Positions 35,953 to 46,314 are shown, counted from the stretch's first letter. The stretch is 64,000 nt of DNA from Parageobacillus sp. KH3-4 (GCF_022846435.1 NZ_AP025627.1:2514001-2578000); one strand, 5' to 3'. The notes: generated from the sequence alone by a model not told the origin. Program-made: numbers and translations.

Positions 35953-37689
35953 TTATAACAACTCCTTGCATTTTGTATAAACTTCGTTCGGCAAAAATGG
36001 GTTGCCGTCATATTTCAAGACATTAGCAATTTTTTCAGCATGTCCAACATTCATTTTAAGAATGTTTGCAAGTTGCCCTGTTGCATTTTGCTCAACGACG
36101 ACGACTTTTTTCGCCGCTGCAACAAGCGGCAGCACTTCTTCCGTCGGGAACGGATGAAGAAGGCGGATATGCGCATGATTGACTTTTACGCCGTCCTGTT
36201 CGAGCCGCTCGATCGCTTCTTCGATCGCGCCGCGCGTAGAAATAAAACCGACAATCAACAAGTCCGCTTCATCGTGTTTCACATTTTTATGAACTGGCGT
36301 GTTGAATTTAATATGTTTTAATTTGCGCAGCCGTTTATCCATCTGCGCTTTTCGGTTTGCCGCGGCTTCAGACGGAGTTCCTGTCTCCGCGTGCTCCACT
36401 CCCGTCACATGATGAATGCCGTTTGGCGTTCCCGGAAGCACGCGTGGAGAAATGCCATCTTCAGTGACTTCGTAACGTTTAAAATTACCTTTTTTCTCTA
36501 GTGGAGGAAGTTCTTCTGTTACTAGTTTGCCGCGGCGGATTTCGATTTTATCGTACTCTAACGGTTCGACCGTCTGCTTGCCAAGGGAAAGCTGCAAATC
36601 AGACAGCACGATGACCGGGCATTGATATTCTTCCGCAAGGTTGAACGCTTCTGCCATATCGTAAAACGCTTCTTGCACCGTGCTTGGCGCCATCACGATT
36701 TTTGGAATCTCGCCATGCGTGCCATAAATCATCGCCATTAAGTCCGATTGCTCTTGTTTTGTCGGCAAACCTGTACTTGGACCGCCGCGCTGTGTATCCA
36801 CGATGACAAGCGGTGTTTCTGTCATTCCGGCAAGCCCGATCGATTCCACCATAAGGGAAAGACCTGGACCCGCAGATGCCGTGAACGCCCGCACTCCAGC
36901 GTAGTTAGCGCCAATCGCCATCGTGCATGCGGCTATTTCGTCTTCTGTTTGAATGACGGCACCTCCTAGTTCCGGAAGTTTTTTAATTAAATATTCCATG
37001 ATTTCCGAAGCTGGAGTAATTGGATATGCCGCCATAAAACGCGCTCCTCCGGCTATCGCCCCTAAGGCAATCGCGTCGTTGCCGATCATAAACATCCGCT
37101 TTTTGCCATCCGCTTTTGCTAACTTCATCGTTTGCATGCGATCGCCAAGCTGTTCTTTCATATATTGCGCTCCAGCGCGAAGTGCTTCCATATTTTTTTC
37201 CACTACTTGCTGGCCTTTTCTTCCAAAAATTTCTTGCACTACTTCTTGATATGCGCTAATATCAATGTCAAGGACTGCGCTTGAGGCACCGACAGCGACC
37301 ATGTTTTTCATGAGCGATGTGCCTAAATTTGTCGCGATATCCGTAAATGGAACGGCATACAACGTTACATTTCGGTCTTCCGGAATCGTTGGATTAAATT
37401 TCGCGTCAGCGATCACGATCCCGCCATCGCGAAGTTCATGAAAATTAAAATCAATCGATTCTTGGTCAAACGCTACTAATATATCAAGATCATCGGCAAT
37501 CGAACGAACTGGTGTCGTGCTTACGCGAATTTTGTTGTTCGTATGCCCACCTTTGATCCGCGAAGAAAAATGGCGGTACCCATATAAATAATAACCTAGA
37601 CGGTTTAGTGCAATGGAGAAGATTTCACCGGTACTTTCGATTCCTTCTCCCTGCTGCCCTCCAACTTTCCATGAAAGCTGATGAATCAT
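35953..37689 (-). CDS. korA: 2-oxoacid:ferredoxin oxidoreductase alpha subunit, fused gamma-alpha
   Basis: A 578-residue protein: an N-terminal gamma domain (WKVGGQQGEGIESTGEIFS, ~5-190) is joined to the alpha pyrimidine-binding domain (YPITPASEIMEYLIK, MAIGANYAGVRAFTASAGPGLSLM, TQRGGPSTGLPTKQEQSD) and a C-terminal domain II (VVVVEQNATGQLANIL). This two-gene form (KorAB) is usual in Bacillaceae. AAAGGGGTG precedes the ATG. Whether 2-oxoglutarate or pyruvate is preferred is not certain by inspection. Confidence 0.92.
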   Translation of the reverse strand: MIHQLSWKVGGQQGEGIESTGEIFSIALNRLGYYLYGYRHFSSRIKGGHTNNKIRVSTTPVRSIADDLDILVAFDQESIDFNFHELRDGGIVIADAKFNPTIPEDRNVTLYAVPFTDIATNLGTSLMKNMVAVGASSAVLDIDISAYQEVVQEIFGRKGQQVVEKNMEALRAGAQYMKEQLGDRMQTMKLAKADGKKRMFMIGNDAIALGAIAGGARFMAAYPITPASEIMEYLIKKLPELGGAVIQTEDEIAACTMAIGANYAGVRAFTASAGPGLSLMVESIGLAGMTETPLVIVDTQRGGPSTGLPTKQEQSDLMAMIYGTHGEIPKIVMAPSTVQEAFYDMAEAFNLAEEYQCPVIVLSDLQLSLGKQTVEPLEYDKIEIRRGKLVTEELPPLEKKGNFKRYEVTEDGISPRVLPGTPNGIHHVTGVEHAETGTPSEAAANRKAQMDKRLRKLKHIKFNTPVHKNVKHDEADLLIVGFISTRGAIEEAIERLEQDGVKVNHAHIRLLHPFPTEEVLPLVAAAKKVVVVEQNATGQLANILKMNVGHAEKIANVLKYDGNPFLPNEVYTKCKELL

Positions 37690-37831
37690 TGCTTACACCC
37701 CTTTAAGTTCGGTCAAAAATTACAATTATAAGTGTAGCATTTTTCCGATAAAATCACTAGACTTTAAGACAATGATTTTTGCAAAAATTTTAGCATATGA
37801 AAATATTGTATCCAGCCATTTCGTTCTAGAT

Positions 37832-37859
37832 AAAAAAGCAGCTGCGCTTATCGCAGCCG
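37832..37859 (-). terminator. Terminator after the dipeptidase gene
   Basis: On the minus strand GCTGCG pairs with CGCAGC across a 5-nt loop and is followed by TGCTTTTTT. Confidence 0.75.
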
Positions 37860-37883
37860 TCACGAATACATTATTTTTTTACA

Positions 37884-38807
37884 TTACTGCGGCAAATGAT
37901 CGTAAAAATTGCGGAATAAAAACCATTCCACTTCTTCTTCCGAATAATGTTTTTGCAGCTCGTTCACCAAATTTGCGTAACATCTCGCATTTTCCAGACC
38001 TTTTACCGTTTCTTCCGTCCCATCAAAATCGGAGCCAAACCCAACGTGTCTCGCTCCCCCGAGCGAACAAACGTGCTCTAAATGGCGGAGAACGTCAGAA
38101 ATCACCGCTTTTTCGCTCTCTTTCGTCAAAAAATATGGAACGAACGTAATTCCGATCATCCCGTTTTTCTCTATCAATGCGCGAATTTGTTCGTCGCGCA
38201 AATTGCGGGGATGCGGGCAGAAACGATATGTATTAGAGTGGGAAGCAATCGGAAATTGCGCGATTTCTAATACGTCCCAAAACGCTTTTTCCGATAAATG
38301 GGAAACATCGACCCAACGTTTCGCTTCGTTAAGATACCGTACGACTTGTTTCCCAAATTCTGTCAATCCAGCCCCGCGCTGTTCCCATGACCCATCCGCT
38401 ACGGCGTTTGCCCAATTCCACGTAAGCCCGACAGACGAGACGCCAAGGCGAAGCAGCGTTTTTAACTTCACAATGCTTGTCCCGATCGCATCGCACCCTT
38501 CGAGCGTCAGCATCGCACCAATTTCATTTTCTTCCAATGCGTCAATATCCCGTTTGGAACGGATGAATTTCATCGACGGAAACCGGCCAATGATTCGCTC
38601 AAAAAAGATATCGATCATTTCTAGCGCAACCGTAAAGCGTGCTTCTTCCGGAACGTTTTCCGGAATGTAAATGGCGAAACATTGGACTTTCACTTTCGCC
38701 TCTACCAGCGCTGGAAACGTGACATGAAGATGTTGGCCGTTTTGAAACGATAAAGATCGATCCATCCATAATTTCATTAAAGCATCACAATGTGCATCGA
38801 AAATCAT
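37884..38807 (-). CDS. Membrane dipeptidase-like enzyme (peptidase M19)
   Basis: A 307-residue zinc dipeptidase of the renal dipeptidase family. Metal-binding motifs are DAHCDAL at the start, LTLEGCDAIG (bridging Glu), DVSHLSEKAFWDV, IASHSNTYRFCPHPRNL and HVGFGSDFDG. It probably hydrolyses dipeptides in the cytoplasm; no signal peptide is present despite the family name. It lies between spoVS and korA with its own terminator. GGAGGGAG precedes the ATG. The natural substrate is unknown. Confidence 0.9.
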   Translation of the reverse strand: MIFDAHCDALMKLWMDRSLSFQNGQHLHVTFPALVEAKVKVQCFAIYIPENVPEEARFTVALEMIDIFFERIIGRFPSMKFIRSKRDIDALEENEIGAMLTLEGCDAIGTSIVKLKTLLRLGVSSVGLTWNWANAVADGSWEQRGAGLTEFGKQVVRYLNEAKRWVDVSHLSEKAFWDVLEIAQFPIASHSNTYRFCPHPRNLRDEQIRALIEKNGMIGITFVPYFLTKESEKAVISDVLRHLEHVCSLGGARHVGFGSDFDGTEETVKGLENARCYANLVNELQKHYSEEEVEWFLFRNFYDHLPQ

Positions 38808-38828
38808 AAAACTCCCTCCGCGCTAAAG

Positions 38829-38873
38829 CAAAAATAACCTGCTTGCCTCCCATTCAGGCTCAAGCAGGTTATA
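38829..38873 (-). terminator. Terminator after spoVS
   Basis: ATAACCTGCTTG and CAAGCAGGTTAT form a perfect 12-bp stem with a small inner hairpin; the minus strand continues TTTTTGC. Confidence 0.85.
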
Positions 38874-38895
38874 TTCCTGTTATGAATGTTAACGG

Positions 38896-39156
38896 TTAAC
38901 GAGGCTCTACGATTAATTTAATCGCCGTACGCTCTTCCCCATCAATGATGATGTCAGTAAACGCAGGAATGCAAATAAGGTCCATGCCGCTCGGTGCCAC
39001 AAACCCTCGTGCGATGGCTACTGCCTTAACGGCTTGGTTTAATGCACCTGCACCGATCGCTTGAATTTCGGCTGCCCCGCGTTCGCGCAATACCCCGGCA
39101 AGTGCACCAGCTACAGAGTTAGGATTCGACTTTGCTGAAACTTTTAATATTTCCAT
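38896..39156 (-). CDS. spoVS: Stage V sporulation protein S
   Basis: An 86-residue Alba-like protein (EILKVSAKSNPNSVAGALAG, IQAIGAGALNQAVKAVAIAR, IPAFTDIIIDGEERTAIKLI), nearly invariant across spore formers. ATG at 39156 follows GGGAGG. It acts in spore coat assembly and septation control and is thought to bind nucleic acid. It follows ymdB as in B. subtilis. Confidence 0.97.
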   Translation of the reverse strand: MEILKVSAKSNPNSVAGALAGVLRERGAAEIQAIGAGALNQAVKAVAIARGFVAPSGMDLICIPAFTDIIIDGEERTAIKLIVEPR

Positions 39157-39281
39157 TTCTAGTTCCTCCCTCATTCCTTAAAAATTCTTTACAAAAATAG
39201 TTCCATTGTTACTATATTCACTGTTTTGGAAAGTATTCCTGCTATCTTCATAAATATTTTTGAAAATTACTAAAAAACGGA

Positions 39282-40076
39282 TTATTCAAAATAAGGATAG
39301 TCATCATTGATGAAAATCCGTTCAATTTTATTGGCCCGTCCCGTTTTCGCGTCAATATCAATGAGCACAGCGTTCAATTGGCTTCTCCCTTCTTTCACTT
39401 CAAAGCGGACAGGCAACGACGTTAAAAATTTCCGCAATACCGCCTCACGATCTACTCCTAAAATTCCGTCATACGGGCCAGTCATCCCAACATCCGTAAT
39501 GTATGCCGTCCCTTTTGGCAAAATGCGGGCATCTGCTGTTTGCACATGCGTATGCGTGCCGACAACCGCGGACACCCGCCCGTCCAAATACCATCCCATC
39601 GCTTGCTTTTCGCTTGTCGCCTCCGCGTGAAAATCGACAAAAATCATTGGCGTGCGTCGAGATGCTTCCTCGATAAGCTCGTCCGCTTTTTTAAACGGAC
39701 AGTCAATGGGCGGCAAAAAGATTCTTCCTTGCAAGTTAATAATGGCCACTTCCATATTCTCGACTTGCACGTATACGATCCCTTTCCCCGGCACTCCTTC
39801 GGGCAAATTGGCTGGTCGTATCAGCGCCTTGGCATCATCGATAAATTCAAAAATATCGCGTTGATCCCATGCGTGATTGCCTAGTGTCACGACATGGACG
39901 CCTTGTTCGAGAAACGCGCGATAAATTTTTTCCGTAATACCTTTCCCCCCTGCCGCATTTTCCCCATTAATGACGATCACGTTTGGTTTATGCTTTTCTT
40001 TTAATTTTGGCAAATATTGTTCTACCATTTTTCTTCCTGGAGAACCGACAACATCGCCGATAAATAATAATTTCAT
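39282..40076 (-). CDS. ymdB: YmdB phosphodiesterase
   Basis: A 264-residue calcineurin-like phosphodiesterase with motifs FIGDVVGSPGRK, NGENAAGG, LGNHAWD, VDFHAEATSEK and VVGTHTHVQTAD, whose Asp/Asn/His/Glu residues bind two metals. In B. subtilis YmdB hydrolyses 2',3'-cyclic nucleotides and affects biofilm and motility decisions. It lies 83 bp after rny, as in other Bacillaceae, linking it to RNA decay. Confidence 0.95.
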   Translation of the reverse strand: MKLLFIGDVVGSPGRKMVEQYLPKLKEKHKPNVIVINGENAAGGKGITEKIYRAFLEQGVHVVTLGNHAWDQRDIFEFIDDAKALIRPANLPEGVPGKGIVYVQVENMEVAIINLQGRIFLPPIDCPFKKADELIEEASRRTPMIFVDFHAEATSEKQAMGWYLDGRVSAVVGTHTHVQTADARILPKGTAYITDVGMTGPYDGILGVDREAVLRKFLTSLPVRFEVKEGRSQLNAVLIDIDAKTGRANKIERIFINDDYPYFE

Positions 40077-40135
40077 TATATATCCCTTTCTAAGCTGAAA
40101 TATAACTAGTTCAAGTTTGTCATAAAATATAAAAA

Positions 40136-40166
40136 AAATAAAGTGGCGATGCCGCCACTTTATTTT
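40136..40166 (-). terminator. Terminator after rny
   Basis: AAATAAAGTGGC and GCCACTTTATTT pair around a short loop, overlapping the rny stop; the minus strand continues with A/T-rich sequence. Read-through into ymdB is likely because no other promoter is evident. Confidence 0.65.
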
Positions 40167-41725
40167 GCATATTCGACCGCTCTCGTTTCACGAATAACGG
40201 TAATTTTAATATGACCTGGATAATCAAGCTCTTCCTCGATCCGTTTGCGGATCTCCCGCGCCAATCGATGCGCTTCTAAGTCATCAATCGCATCTGGTTT
40301 CACCATAATGCGCACTTCCCGTCCTGCTTGGATCGCATATGATTTTTCCACACCTTCGTATGATTCAGCGATTTCCTCCAATTTTTCAAGACGGCGAATA
40401 TAGTTTTCCAGCGTTTCGCTGCGCGCTCCCGGTCTTGCCGCCGAAAGGGCATCCGCTGCCGCGACAAGCACCGCAATGACGGAAGTCGGCTCCGTATCGC
40501 CGTGATGGGAAGCAATGCTGTTAATGACAACTGGGTGTTCTTTATATTTTGTCGCTAATTCCACCCCGATTTCCACATGGCTTCCTTCTACTTCATGGTC
40601 AATCGCTTTGCCAATATCATGAAGGAGGCCGGCGCGTCTTGCCAACATTTCGTCTTCTCCCAGTTCCGCCGCCATCAAACCAGCTAAAAACGCCACTTCC
40701 ACCGAATGCTTCAAAACATTTTGCCCGTAGCTTGTCCGGAATTTAAGCCGTCCTAAAATTTTGATCAAATCCGGGTGTAATCCGTGAACGCCAACTTCGA
40801 ACGTCGTCTGTTCGCCGACTTCACGAATATGCTCATCCACTTCCCGTCTTGCTTTTTCCACCATTTCCTCAATTCTTGCCGGATGAATGCGCCCATCTTG
40901 AACCAATTTGTCCAAGGCGATTCTCGCCGTTTCTCTACGGATTGGGTCAAATCCCGATAAAATAACCGCTTCCGGCGTATCATCAATAATTAAATCGATG
41001 CCGGTGAGCGTTTCAAGCGTACGAATATTCCGGCCTTCGCGGCCAATGATCCGCCCTTTCATCTCATCGTTTGGCAAATTAACGACAGATACAGTCGTTT
41101 CGGCAACATGATCAGCCGCACAGCGCTGAATCGCCAGCGATAAAATGGCTTTTGCCTTTTTATCCGCCTCTTCTTTTGCGCGTGTTTCAGCTTCTTTCAC
41201 CATCACCGCAATTTCATGAGACAGTTCTTTTTCCACGCGTTCCAAAACGATTTGCCGCGCTTCTTCGCGCGTCAATCCGGAAATTCGTTCCAGTTCCATT
41301 TGTTCCTGTTGAACGAGTTCTTCCACTTTGCTTTCCATTTGTTCAATATGTTGTTGTCTTTTATTAAGTGCGTCTTCTTTCTTTTCTAAAAGCGCCTCGC
41401 GTTTGTTCAGCGCTTCATCCTTTCGATCCAGATTTTCCTCTTTTTGCAGCAAGCGATTTTCTTGTTTTTGCAATTCGCTTCTTCGATCGCGAATTTCGCG
41501 TTCCACTTCTGTGCGAAGTTTGTGAATTTCATCCTTTGCTTCAAGAAGCGCTTCCTTTTTCAGCGCATCAGCTTCTCGTTTTGCTTCTTCAACGATTTGA
41601 TTTGCTGCTGCTTGTGCGCCGCCAATTTTCGCTTCCGCAATGGATTTTCGAACAAAAAAGCCAACAACGGCACCGACAACTAAAGCAAGCAAGACAAGCA
41701 AAGCGGAGATGATGATGGAACTCAT
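40160..41725 (-). CDS. rny: Ribonuclease Y
   Basis: A 521-residue membrane-anchored endoribonuclease: N-terminal span ([20 protein letters not shown]), long coiled coil (~35-200) rich in Lys/Glu, KH domain ([19 protein letters not shown]) and HD domain ([20 protein letters not shown]). ATG at 41725 follows AGGAGG by 8 nt. RNase Y starts bulk mRNA decay and riboswitch turnover. In B. subtilis pbpX separates it from recA; here a 470-bp spacer without a clear gene does. Confidence 0.97.
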   Translation of the reverse strand: MSSIIISALLVLLALVVGAVVGFFVRKSIAEAKIGGAQAAANQIVEEAKREADALKKEALLEAKDEIHKLRTEVEREIRDRRSELQKQENRLLQKEENLDRKDEALNKREALLEKKEDALNKRQQHIEQMESKVEELVQQEQMELERISGLTREEARQIVLERVEKELSHEIAVMVKEAETRAKEEADKKAKAILSLAIQRCAADHVAETTVSVVNLPNDEMKGRIIGREGRNIRTLETLTGIDLIIDDTPEAVILSGFDPIRRETARIALDKLVQDGRIHPARIEEMVEKARREVDEHIREVGEQTTFEVGVHGLHPDLIKILGRLKFRTSYGQNVLKHSVEVAFLAGLMAAELGEDEMLARRAGLLHDIGKAIDHEVEGSHVEIGVELATKYKEHPVVINSIASHHGDTEPTSVIAVLVAAADALSAARPGARSETLENYIRRLEKLEEIAESYEGVEKSYAIQAGREVRIMVKPDAIDDLEAHRLAREIRKRIEEELDYPGHIKITVIRETRAVEYAK

Positions 41726-42160
41726 TTCTTTCACCTCCTCTTGCTATAAGCTAATTGTTACGAAATGACTGTCAGCAGTACGCAACGTACAACGTACAGT
41801 ATTTCTTACTGGCATCGAAATCAGCAACACATATAATCCGCCCATGAACTGAACTGGTGTACGGCTGAAGCCGATAAAGCGAGAATGTTCTTCACTTTTG
41901 CGCAAACGCGCTCCCATTCTGCCAAATGTCCCATACAATAAACACCATAATTGGTGTTTAACGTCCAGTTGGCTCAATCCAAAATTTTTCTTTTATGGCG
42001 CGTAACGCTTTGTACATGAGCCATTTTTAGCTAGCCGGAGTCACGGACGTTCAAGGTTGATTATTGTAAAATATACATGTTAATTTTAAAGGTGGCAAAT
42101 TTTATTGTCAAGATATAGCAAGTTTCTCCCTGTAACAAACGAAAATATATAAAAGATAAT
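41726..42160. other. Spacer between recA and rny, unexplained
   Basis: No convincing gene. A 77-codon minus-strand frame (41744-41977) contains HQLWCLLYGTFGRMGARLRK and FIGFSRTPVQFMGGLYVLLI but lacks a good ribosome binding site and matches nothing I know. Other signals are an inverted repeat AAACACCA/TGGTGTTT (41940-41959) and a tandem ACGTACA repeat near 41800. It may be the rny 5' leader or a gene remnant. Confidence 0.4.
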
Positions 42161-42194
42161 AAAAAAAAGAGAGGAAACAACCGTTTCCTCTCTC
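42161..42194 (-). terminator. Terminator after recA
   Basis: AAGAGAGGAAAC and GTTTCCTCTCTC form a stem with a 4-nt loop; the minus strand continues TTTTTTTTATT. Confidence 0.85.
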
Positions 42195-42196
42195 GT

Positions 42197-43249
42197 TTAT
42201 TCTTCCAAAAGTCCGAATTCCTCCTGTTGTGACCCGTTTGTATCACTAGAACTTGAAGGAGACTCAATCCCGTAATGTTTGCGAATTTCTTGGGCAATTT
42301 CTTCAGCGATATGCGGATTCTCCTTTAAAAACTGTTTTGCATTTTCGCGGCCTTGACCCAAGCGCTCGTCTTTATACGAATACCAGGAGCCGCTTTTTTG
42401 CACGATATCTAACTCTGACGCCATATCAATAATTTCGCCTTCGCGGGAAATTCCCTCTCCGTACATAATATCTACGTCAGCCGTTTTAAATGGAGGGGCA
42501 ACTTTATTTTTCACGACTTTAATTTTCGTTTTATTTCCAACCATATCGTTGCCTTGCTTGATTTGTTCGGCCCGGCGCACTTCTAGACGGACTGAAGCAT
42601 AAAATTTTAACGCGCGACCGCCTGGAGTTGTCTCTGGATTTCCGAACATCACACCGACTTTTTCGCGAATTTGGTTGATGAAAATCGCGATCGCCTTTGA
42701 TTTATTAATCGCTCCTGATAATTTGCGCAACGCTTGCGACATGAGGCGAGCCTGCAAGCCAACGTGAGCGTCGCCCATTTCCCCTTCAATTTCCGCTTTT
42801 GGCACGAGCGCCGCGACAGAGTCAATAACGATAATATCGACCGCACCGCTTCTTACCAGCGCCTCGGCAATTTCCAGCGCCTGCTCTCCTGTATCCGGCT
42901 GGGAAAGTAGCAATTCATCAATGTTCACGCCTAATTTTTGCGCATACACCGGATCAAGCGCGTGCTCTGCGTCGATAAACGCGGCTTGCCCTCCTTGTTT
43001 CTGCACTTCGGCGATCGCGTGGAGCGCCACCGTTGTTTTCCCGGAAGATTCAGGCCCATATATTTCAATAATGCGGCCACGCGGATATCCGCCAACACCT
43101 AAAGCGATATCGAGCGCAAGCGATCCGCTTGACACAGTGGATATTTTACGATCTGTTTGCTCTCCAAGTCTCATGATTGAGCCTTTTCCAAATTGCCTTT
43201 CGATCTGTTTTAACGCCTGTTCCAAGGCAGCTTGACGATCTTGATTCAC
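42197..43249 (-). CDS. recA: Recombinase RecA
   Basis: A 350-residue Rec[12 protein letters not shown] near the start, Walker [17 protein letters not shown], Walker [17 protein letters not shown]-binding loops L1 and L2 ([34 protein letters not shown]). GTG at 43249 is preferred over two upstream TTG codons because GGAGGAG is 7 nt before it. It drives strand exchange and LexA self-cleavage. A promoter with LexA box lies upstream and a terminator follows. Confidence 0.98.
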   Translation of the reverse strand: MNQDRQAALEQALKQIERQFGKGSIMRLGEQTDRKISTVSSGSLALDIALGVGGYPRGRIIEIYGPESSGKTTVALHAIAEVQKQGGQAAFIDAEHALDPVYAQKLGVNIDELLLSQPDTGEQALEIAEALVRSGAVDIIVIDSVAALVPKAEIEGEMGDAHVGLQARLMSQALRKLSGAINKSKAIAIFINQIREKVGVMFGNPETTPGGRALKFYASVRLEVRRAEQIKQGNDMVGNKTKIKVVKNKVAPPFKTADVDIMYGEGISREGEIIDMASELDIVQKSGSWYSYKDERLGQGRENAKQFLKENPHIAEEIAQEIRKHYGIESPSSSSDTNGSQQEEFGLLEE

Positions 43250-43281
43250 CAACAAACTCCTCCTTTTTCTTGACTACTTAT

Positions 43282-43310
43282 ACTATACCGTTTTTTAAGG
43301 TGGTTGCCAA
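43282..43310 (-). promoter_or_regulatory. recA SigA promoter
   Basis: The minus strand has TTGGCA, a 17-bp spacer and TATAGT. It lies 33 bp upstream of the recA start and next to the LexA box. Confidence 0.75.
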
Positions 43311-43319
43311 GAAAAAAAT

Positions 43320-43333
43320 CGAACGTTCATTCG
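43320..43333 (-). promoter_or_regulatory. LexA (DinR) operator of recA
   Basis: Minus-strand CGAATGAACGTTCG fits the Bacillus SOS box CGAACNNNNGTTCG with one mismatch. It lies 10 bp upstream of the -35 element. Confidence 0.8.
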
Positions 43334-43414
43334 TTTTTCTAATGGCGGGAATAGAAAAATTCTCCTTTGGCGGTGAAAAAAAAAGCAGTGAGGACAACGA
43401 GGGGGGAAAGACAG

Positions 43415-44662
43415 CTACGAACGTGCAGCTGCCAATGTTTTTAATATAATGGAGCAGCCGTGTTTCGCAGTGCGAATGCGAATCGCATCACGCTGGCCGG
43501 ATAATGCGAGGGCGTAGACGTCTGTTTTATTTTCAGAGGTGGAAATACCAATATATACGGTACCGACTGGTTTCCCTTCAAGCGGGTCCGGTCCTGCCAC
43601 GCCTGTAAAACTAATGCCAATATCCGCATGGCAAAGCGTGCGGACATTTTCCGCCAACAGCTTTGCGCAGCGTTCGCTTACCGCTCCGTCGGTTGCCAAC
43701 ACAGAAGCGGGAACGCGAAGAACTTTCTCCTTTACTTCATTGGCATAGCAGACGACCCCGCCGCGAACCACTTGGGAAGCGCCGGGAATGGCCGTTAATT
43801 CCGTTAAGAAAAGCCCGCCAGTGAGGCTTTCGGCAGCCGCGATCGTTTTCTTTTTTTCCTTCAACATCTTCACGGCATTTTTAAACAGCGTTTCATCGTT
43901 GTAGCCATAAAAATAGCGGCCGACGCGCGCTAAAATCGCTTGTTCGGTTTTATCAAGAAGCTTTTTGGCTTCGATTTCAGAATGGTGTTTCGCTGTCAAG
44001 CGCAGCGTTACTTCCCCATCGCCGGCAAGAGGGGCAATCGTCGGATTTGACTGTTGCTCAATAAGATCTTCGATTTCCGTTTCAAGCTGCGATTCACCGA
44101 TTCCGAAAAAGCGTAGCACACGCGATTCAATGCGCTCATGGCGGTCAAGCTTCTCCATTAAGAACGGGCGGCCGTATTTGATGAACATCGGCTGCATTTC
44201 CTTTGGCGGACCAGGGAGAAGCATGTACGTAATCGAATCGATCGTCATTGCCATTCCAGGCGCCATTCCGTGTTCGTTTCTCAATACAGTGGAGCCTTGC
44301 AATACAAGCGCCTGCTTTTTATTGTTTTCTGTCATCGTTCGGCCTGTGCGGGCAAAATACGCTTCGATGGAATGAAGCGCTTCCTTGTCAATGACAAGCT
44401 CTCGCCCCAATAGGCGGGCAATCGTCTCTTTTGTTAAATCATCTTTCGTTGGACCAAGTCCGCCTGTGAAAATAATTAAATTCGCCCGTGTTTGTGCCAC
44501 TTTTACCGCTTTTTCCAGACGGGCAGCATTGTCGCCTACAACAGTATGAAAATATACGTTAATGCCAAGTTCGGCGAGCTGGGCAGATAAAAACTGCGCA
44601 TTCGTGTTAGCGATCTGCCCAAGCAACAATTCGGAGCCAACAGCGATAATTTCCGCGTTCAA
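43415..44662 (-). CDS. cinA: CinA family protein (competence/damage-inducible)
   Basis: A 415-residue two-domain protein: N-terminal MoCF-like domain ([51 protein letters not shown]) and C-terminal CinA domain ([33 protein letters not shown]). The latter may deamidate NMN. TTG at 44662 follows AAAGGGGG; an upstream TTG lacks a site. It precedes recA as in B. subtilis but recA also has its own promoter here. The last residues ([10 protein letters not shown]) are unusual compared with homologues. Confidence 0.92.
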   Translation of the reverse strand: MNAEIIAVGSELLLGQIANTNAQFLSAQLAELGINVYFHTVVGDNAARLEKAVKVAQTRANLIIFTGGLGPTKDDLTKETIARLLGRELVIDKEALHSIEAYFARTGRTMTENNKKQALVLQGSTVLRNEHGMAPGMAMTIDSITYMLLPGPPKEMQPMFIKYGRPFLMEKLDRHERIESRVLRFFGIGESQLETEIEDLIEQQSNPTIAPLAGDGEVTLRLTAKHHSEIEAKKLLDKTEQAILARVGRYFYGYNDETLFKNAVKMLKEKKKTIAAAESLTGGLFLTELTAIPGASQVVRGGVVCYANEVKEKVLRVPASVLATDGAVSERCAKLLAENVRTLCHADIGISFTGVAGPDPLEGKPVGTVYIGISTSENKTDVYALALSGQRDAIRIRTAKHGCSIILKTLAAARS

Positions 44663-44775
44663 TGAAAGCGCCCCCTTTGTTTGGGTCAAATCTTAAATTT
44701 GGAATCTAACAAGCTTGGACCATCAAAAAACTAAATCTTTATACAATCTTTTGTTTGGCTGTGCGCGTATTTCCG

Positions 44776-45354
44776 CTATTTTGAATGCAAGAAAACATGT
44801 TTATTTTTGGCGAAATAATCCCAACCAGACCAAATCGTAAACACAACTGCCACCCAAAGTGCTAAATCAGCAAACGGAAATGAAATAAAAGAAAAAGGAA
44901 AATTATGCAACAGAAGAGCGGAAATCGCGACAATTTGCGTCCAAGTTTTAATTTTGCCAAGCATGTTGGCAGCCATCACTTCCCCTTCGCCGGCAAGCAC
45001 AAGCCGAAGCCCCGTAACGGCAAACTCACGGCTGATGATGACAATCGCCATCCATGAAGGCGCGTAATGAAGCTCAACAAGCACAATGAGCGCCGCAGAG
45101 ACAAGCAGCTTATCAGCGAGCGGGTCCAAAAACTTTCCTAAATTAGTCACAAGCTGATATTTCCGGGCATAATATCCGTCAATCCAATCGGTTGTCGAAG
45201 CGATGATGAAAATAAGCGCGCCGATAAGGTGGGCGATTGGCAGCGTTTCTGTTCCAATTCTCACGCTGCCCCACCCAAACGGGACCAACATCACTATTAA
45301 AAATAACGGTATTAGCATAATTCGTGCCACTGTTATTTTATTAGGCAAATTCAC
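44776..45354 (-). CDS. pgsA: CDP-diacylglycerol-glycerol-3-phosphate 3-phosphatidyltransferase
   Basis: A 192-residue membrane enzyme with the CDP-alcohol phosphotransferase motif DWIDGYYARKYQLVTNLG, continuing KFLDPLADKLL (D-x2-DG-x2-AR-x8-G-x3-D-x3-D), and about five membrane segments. It makes phosphatidylglycerol phosphate. GTG at 45354 follows GGAGG by 8 nt. It lies between rodZ and cinA as in B. subtilis. Confidence 0.95.
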   Translation of the reverse strand: MNLPNKITVARIMLIPLFLIVMLVPFGWGSVRIGTETLPIAHLIGALIFIIASTTDWIDGYYARKYQLVTNLGKFLDPLADKLLVSAALIVLVELHYAPSWMAIVIISREFAVTGLRLVLAGEGEVMAANMLGKIKTWTQIVAISALLLHNFPFSFISFPFADLALWVAVVFTIWSGWDYFAKNKHVFLHSK

Positions 45355-45408
45355 TGTGAATACCTCCGCTGCTAAACATGTAAAAGCATCATCTCATAAA
45401 AGACGATG

Positions 45409-46284
45409 TTACGATTTTTTAAAGACAAATTTCAGTTTTTGATATACTTCGTCTTTCGGGTCGATTGGATAAGCGAAAGGTTGTCCATTTACTTTTATAT
45501 CGACATCGAGCGTTCTGCCGATTTTGACAAACACTTCCGTCTCCGCCGATAAATCGAACGTTTGCGTTTGCCCGTTCGCTAAATTTCCTTGGAAAAAGGA
45601 ATGACCTTTTGTATTATACACTGCTACCCACGAGGTGCCTTTCGACGTCAATTCAATGACAAATTTATCCGTATTCGTCAATTCGATCGTCGATAAATTT
45701 CCGCTTTTTTCTACAACTGTAAGCGTAGAATCCGAAGAAGGAGATTCTTTCGTTTCTTGTTGTTTTTTCTTATTTTCTTGTTTTTTCTCTTTTTCTTCCT
45801 TCGCAGCCTTTTCAAGCGGAGAGTTTTTCGGGCGTTCCACTTCTGTCGTCGTATCTCCCACAATCTGACTGCCCGATTTATTTCCTGCGTCATGTTGCTG
45901 CAAAAGCAACCAAATCACGATTGCGATGCCGACGATCACCGCGGCAATAAGCAATTTTGGCAGCAAATCCACCCATTTCGAACCTCTCGGTGAAATTTGT
46001 TGCCGCGTTTTTACTCGCGATAATTGTTGCGGAATTTCTTCTTGATACGATTGCGGAATATCTTGCTTATACTCTTCAAATATTTCTTCCGGATCAAGTC
46101 CGACTGCCTCGGCATATTGTTTAATGAACGCTCGAACATAAAAATTTCCCGGCATAATCGCATAGTTTCCTTCTTCAATGCCGATTAAATAGCGCTTCTG
46201 AATTTTCGTCATCTCTTGCAACTCGTCCAAACTAATGTTTTTCGCTTCTCTTGCTTCCTTTAAACGTTTACCTAGTTCCGTCAA
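45409..46284 (-). CDS. rodZ: RodZ-like cell-shape protein (YmfM)
   Basis: A 291-residue bitopic protein: N-terminal HTH_25 (LGKRLKEAREAKNISLDELQ, then IQKRYLIGIEEGNYAIMPG), one membrane span (LLPKLLIAAVIVGIAIVIWL, ~110-130), a Lys/Glu-rich linker and a C-terminal DUF4115 beta domain (IELTSKGTSWVAVYNTKG). It links MreB to the wall machinery. TTG at 46284 is preferred, with AAGGTG 7 nt upstream; a TTG two codons earlier is too close. Confidence 0.92.
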   Translation of the reverse strand: MTELGKRLKEAREAKNISLDELQEMTKIQKRYLIGIEEGNYAIMPGNFYVRAFIKQYAEAVGLDPEEIFEEYKQDIPQSYQEEIPQQLSRVKTRQQISPRGSKWVDLLPKLLIAAVIVGIAIVIWLLLQQHDAGNKSGSQIVGDTTTEVERPKNSPLEKAAKEEKEKKQENKKKQQETKESPSSDSTLTVVEKSGNLSTIELTNTDKFVIELTSKGTSWVAVYNTKGHSFFQGNLANGQTQTFDLSAETEVFVKIGRTLDVDIKVNGQPFAYPIDPKDEVYQKLKFVFKKS

Positions 46285-46314
46285 CGACAAACACCTTCCA
46301 CTTCTTTTTCTTTA

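Noticed and set aside
41744-41977. 77-codon frame between recA and rny as a gene
   Set aside because: No suitable ribosome binding site and no known family; kept only as an observation about the spacer.
43177-43449. Plus-strand frame spanning the recA start and promoter
   Set aside because: It runs antisense through the recA start, LexA box and promoter; the product has no protein-like features.
45757-45993. Plus-strand Phe/Leu-rich frame that looks like membrane protein
   Set aside because: It is the antisense of the Lys/Glu-rich linker of RodZ, which mimics hydrophobic sequence.
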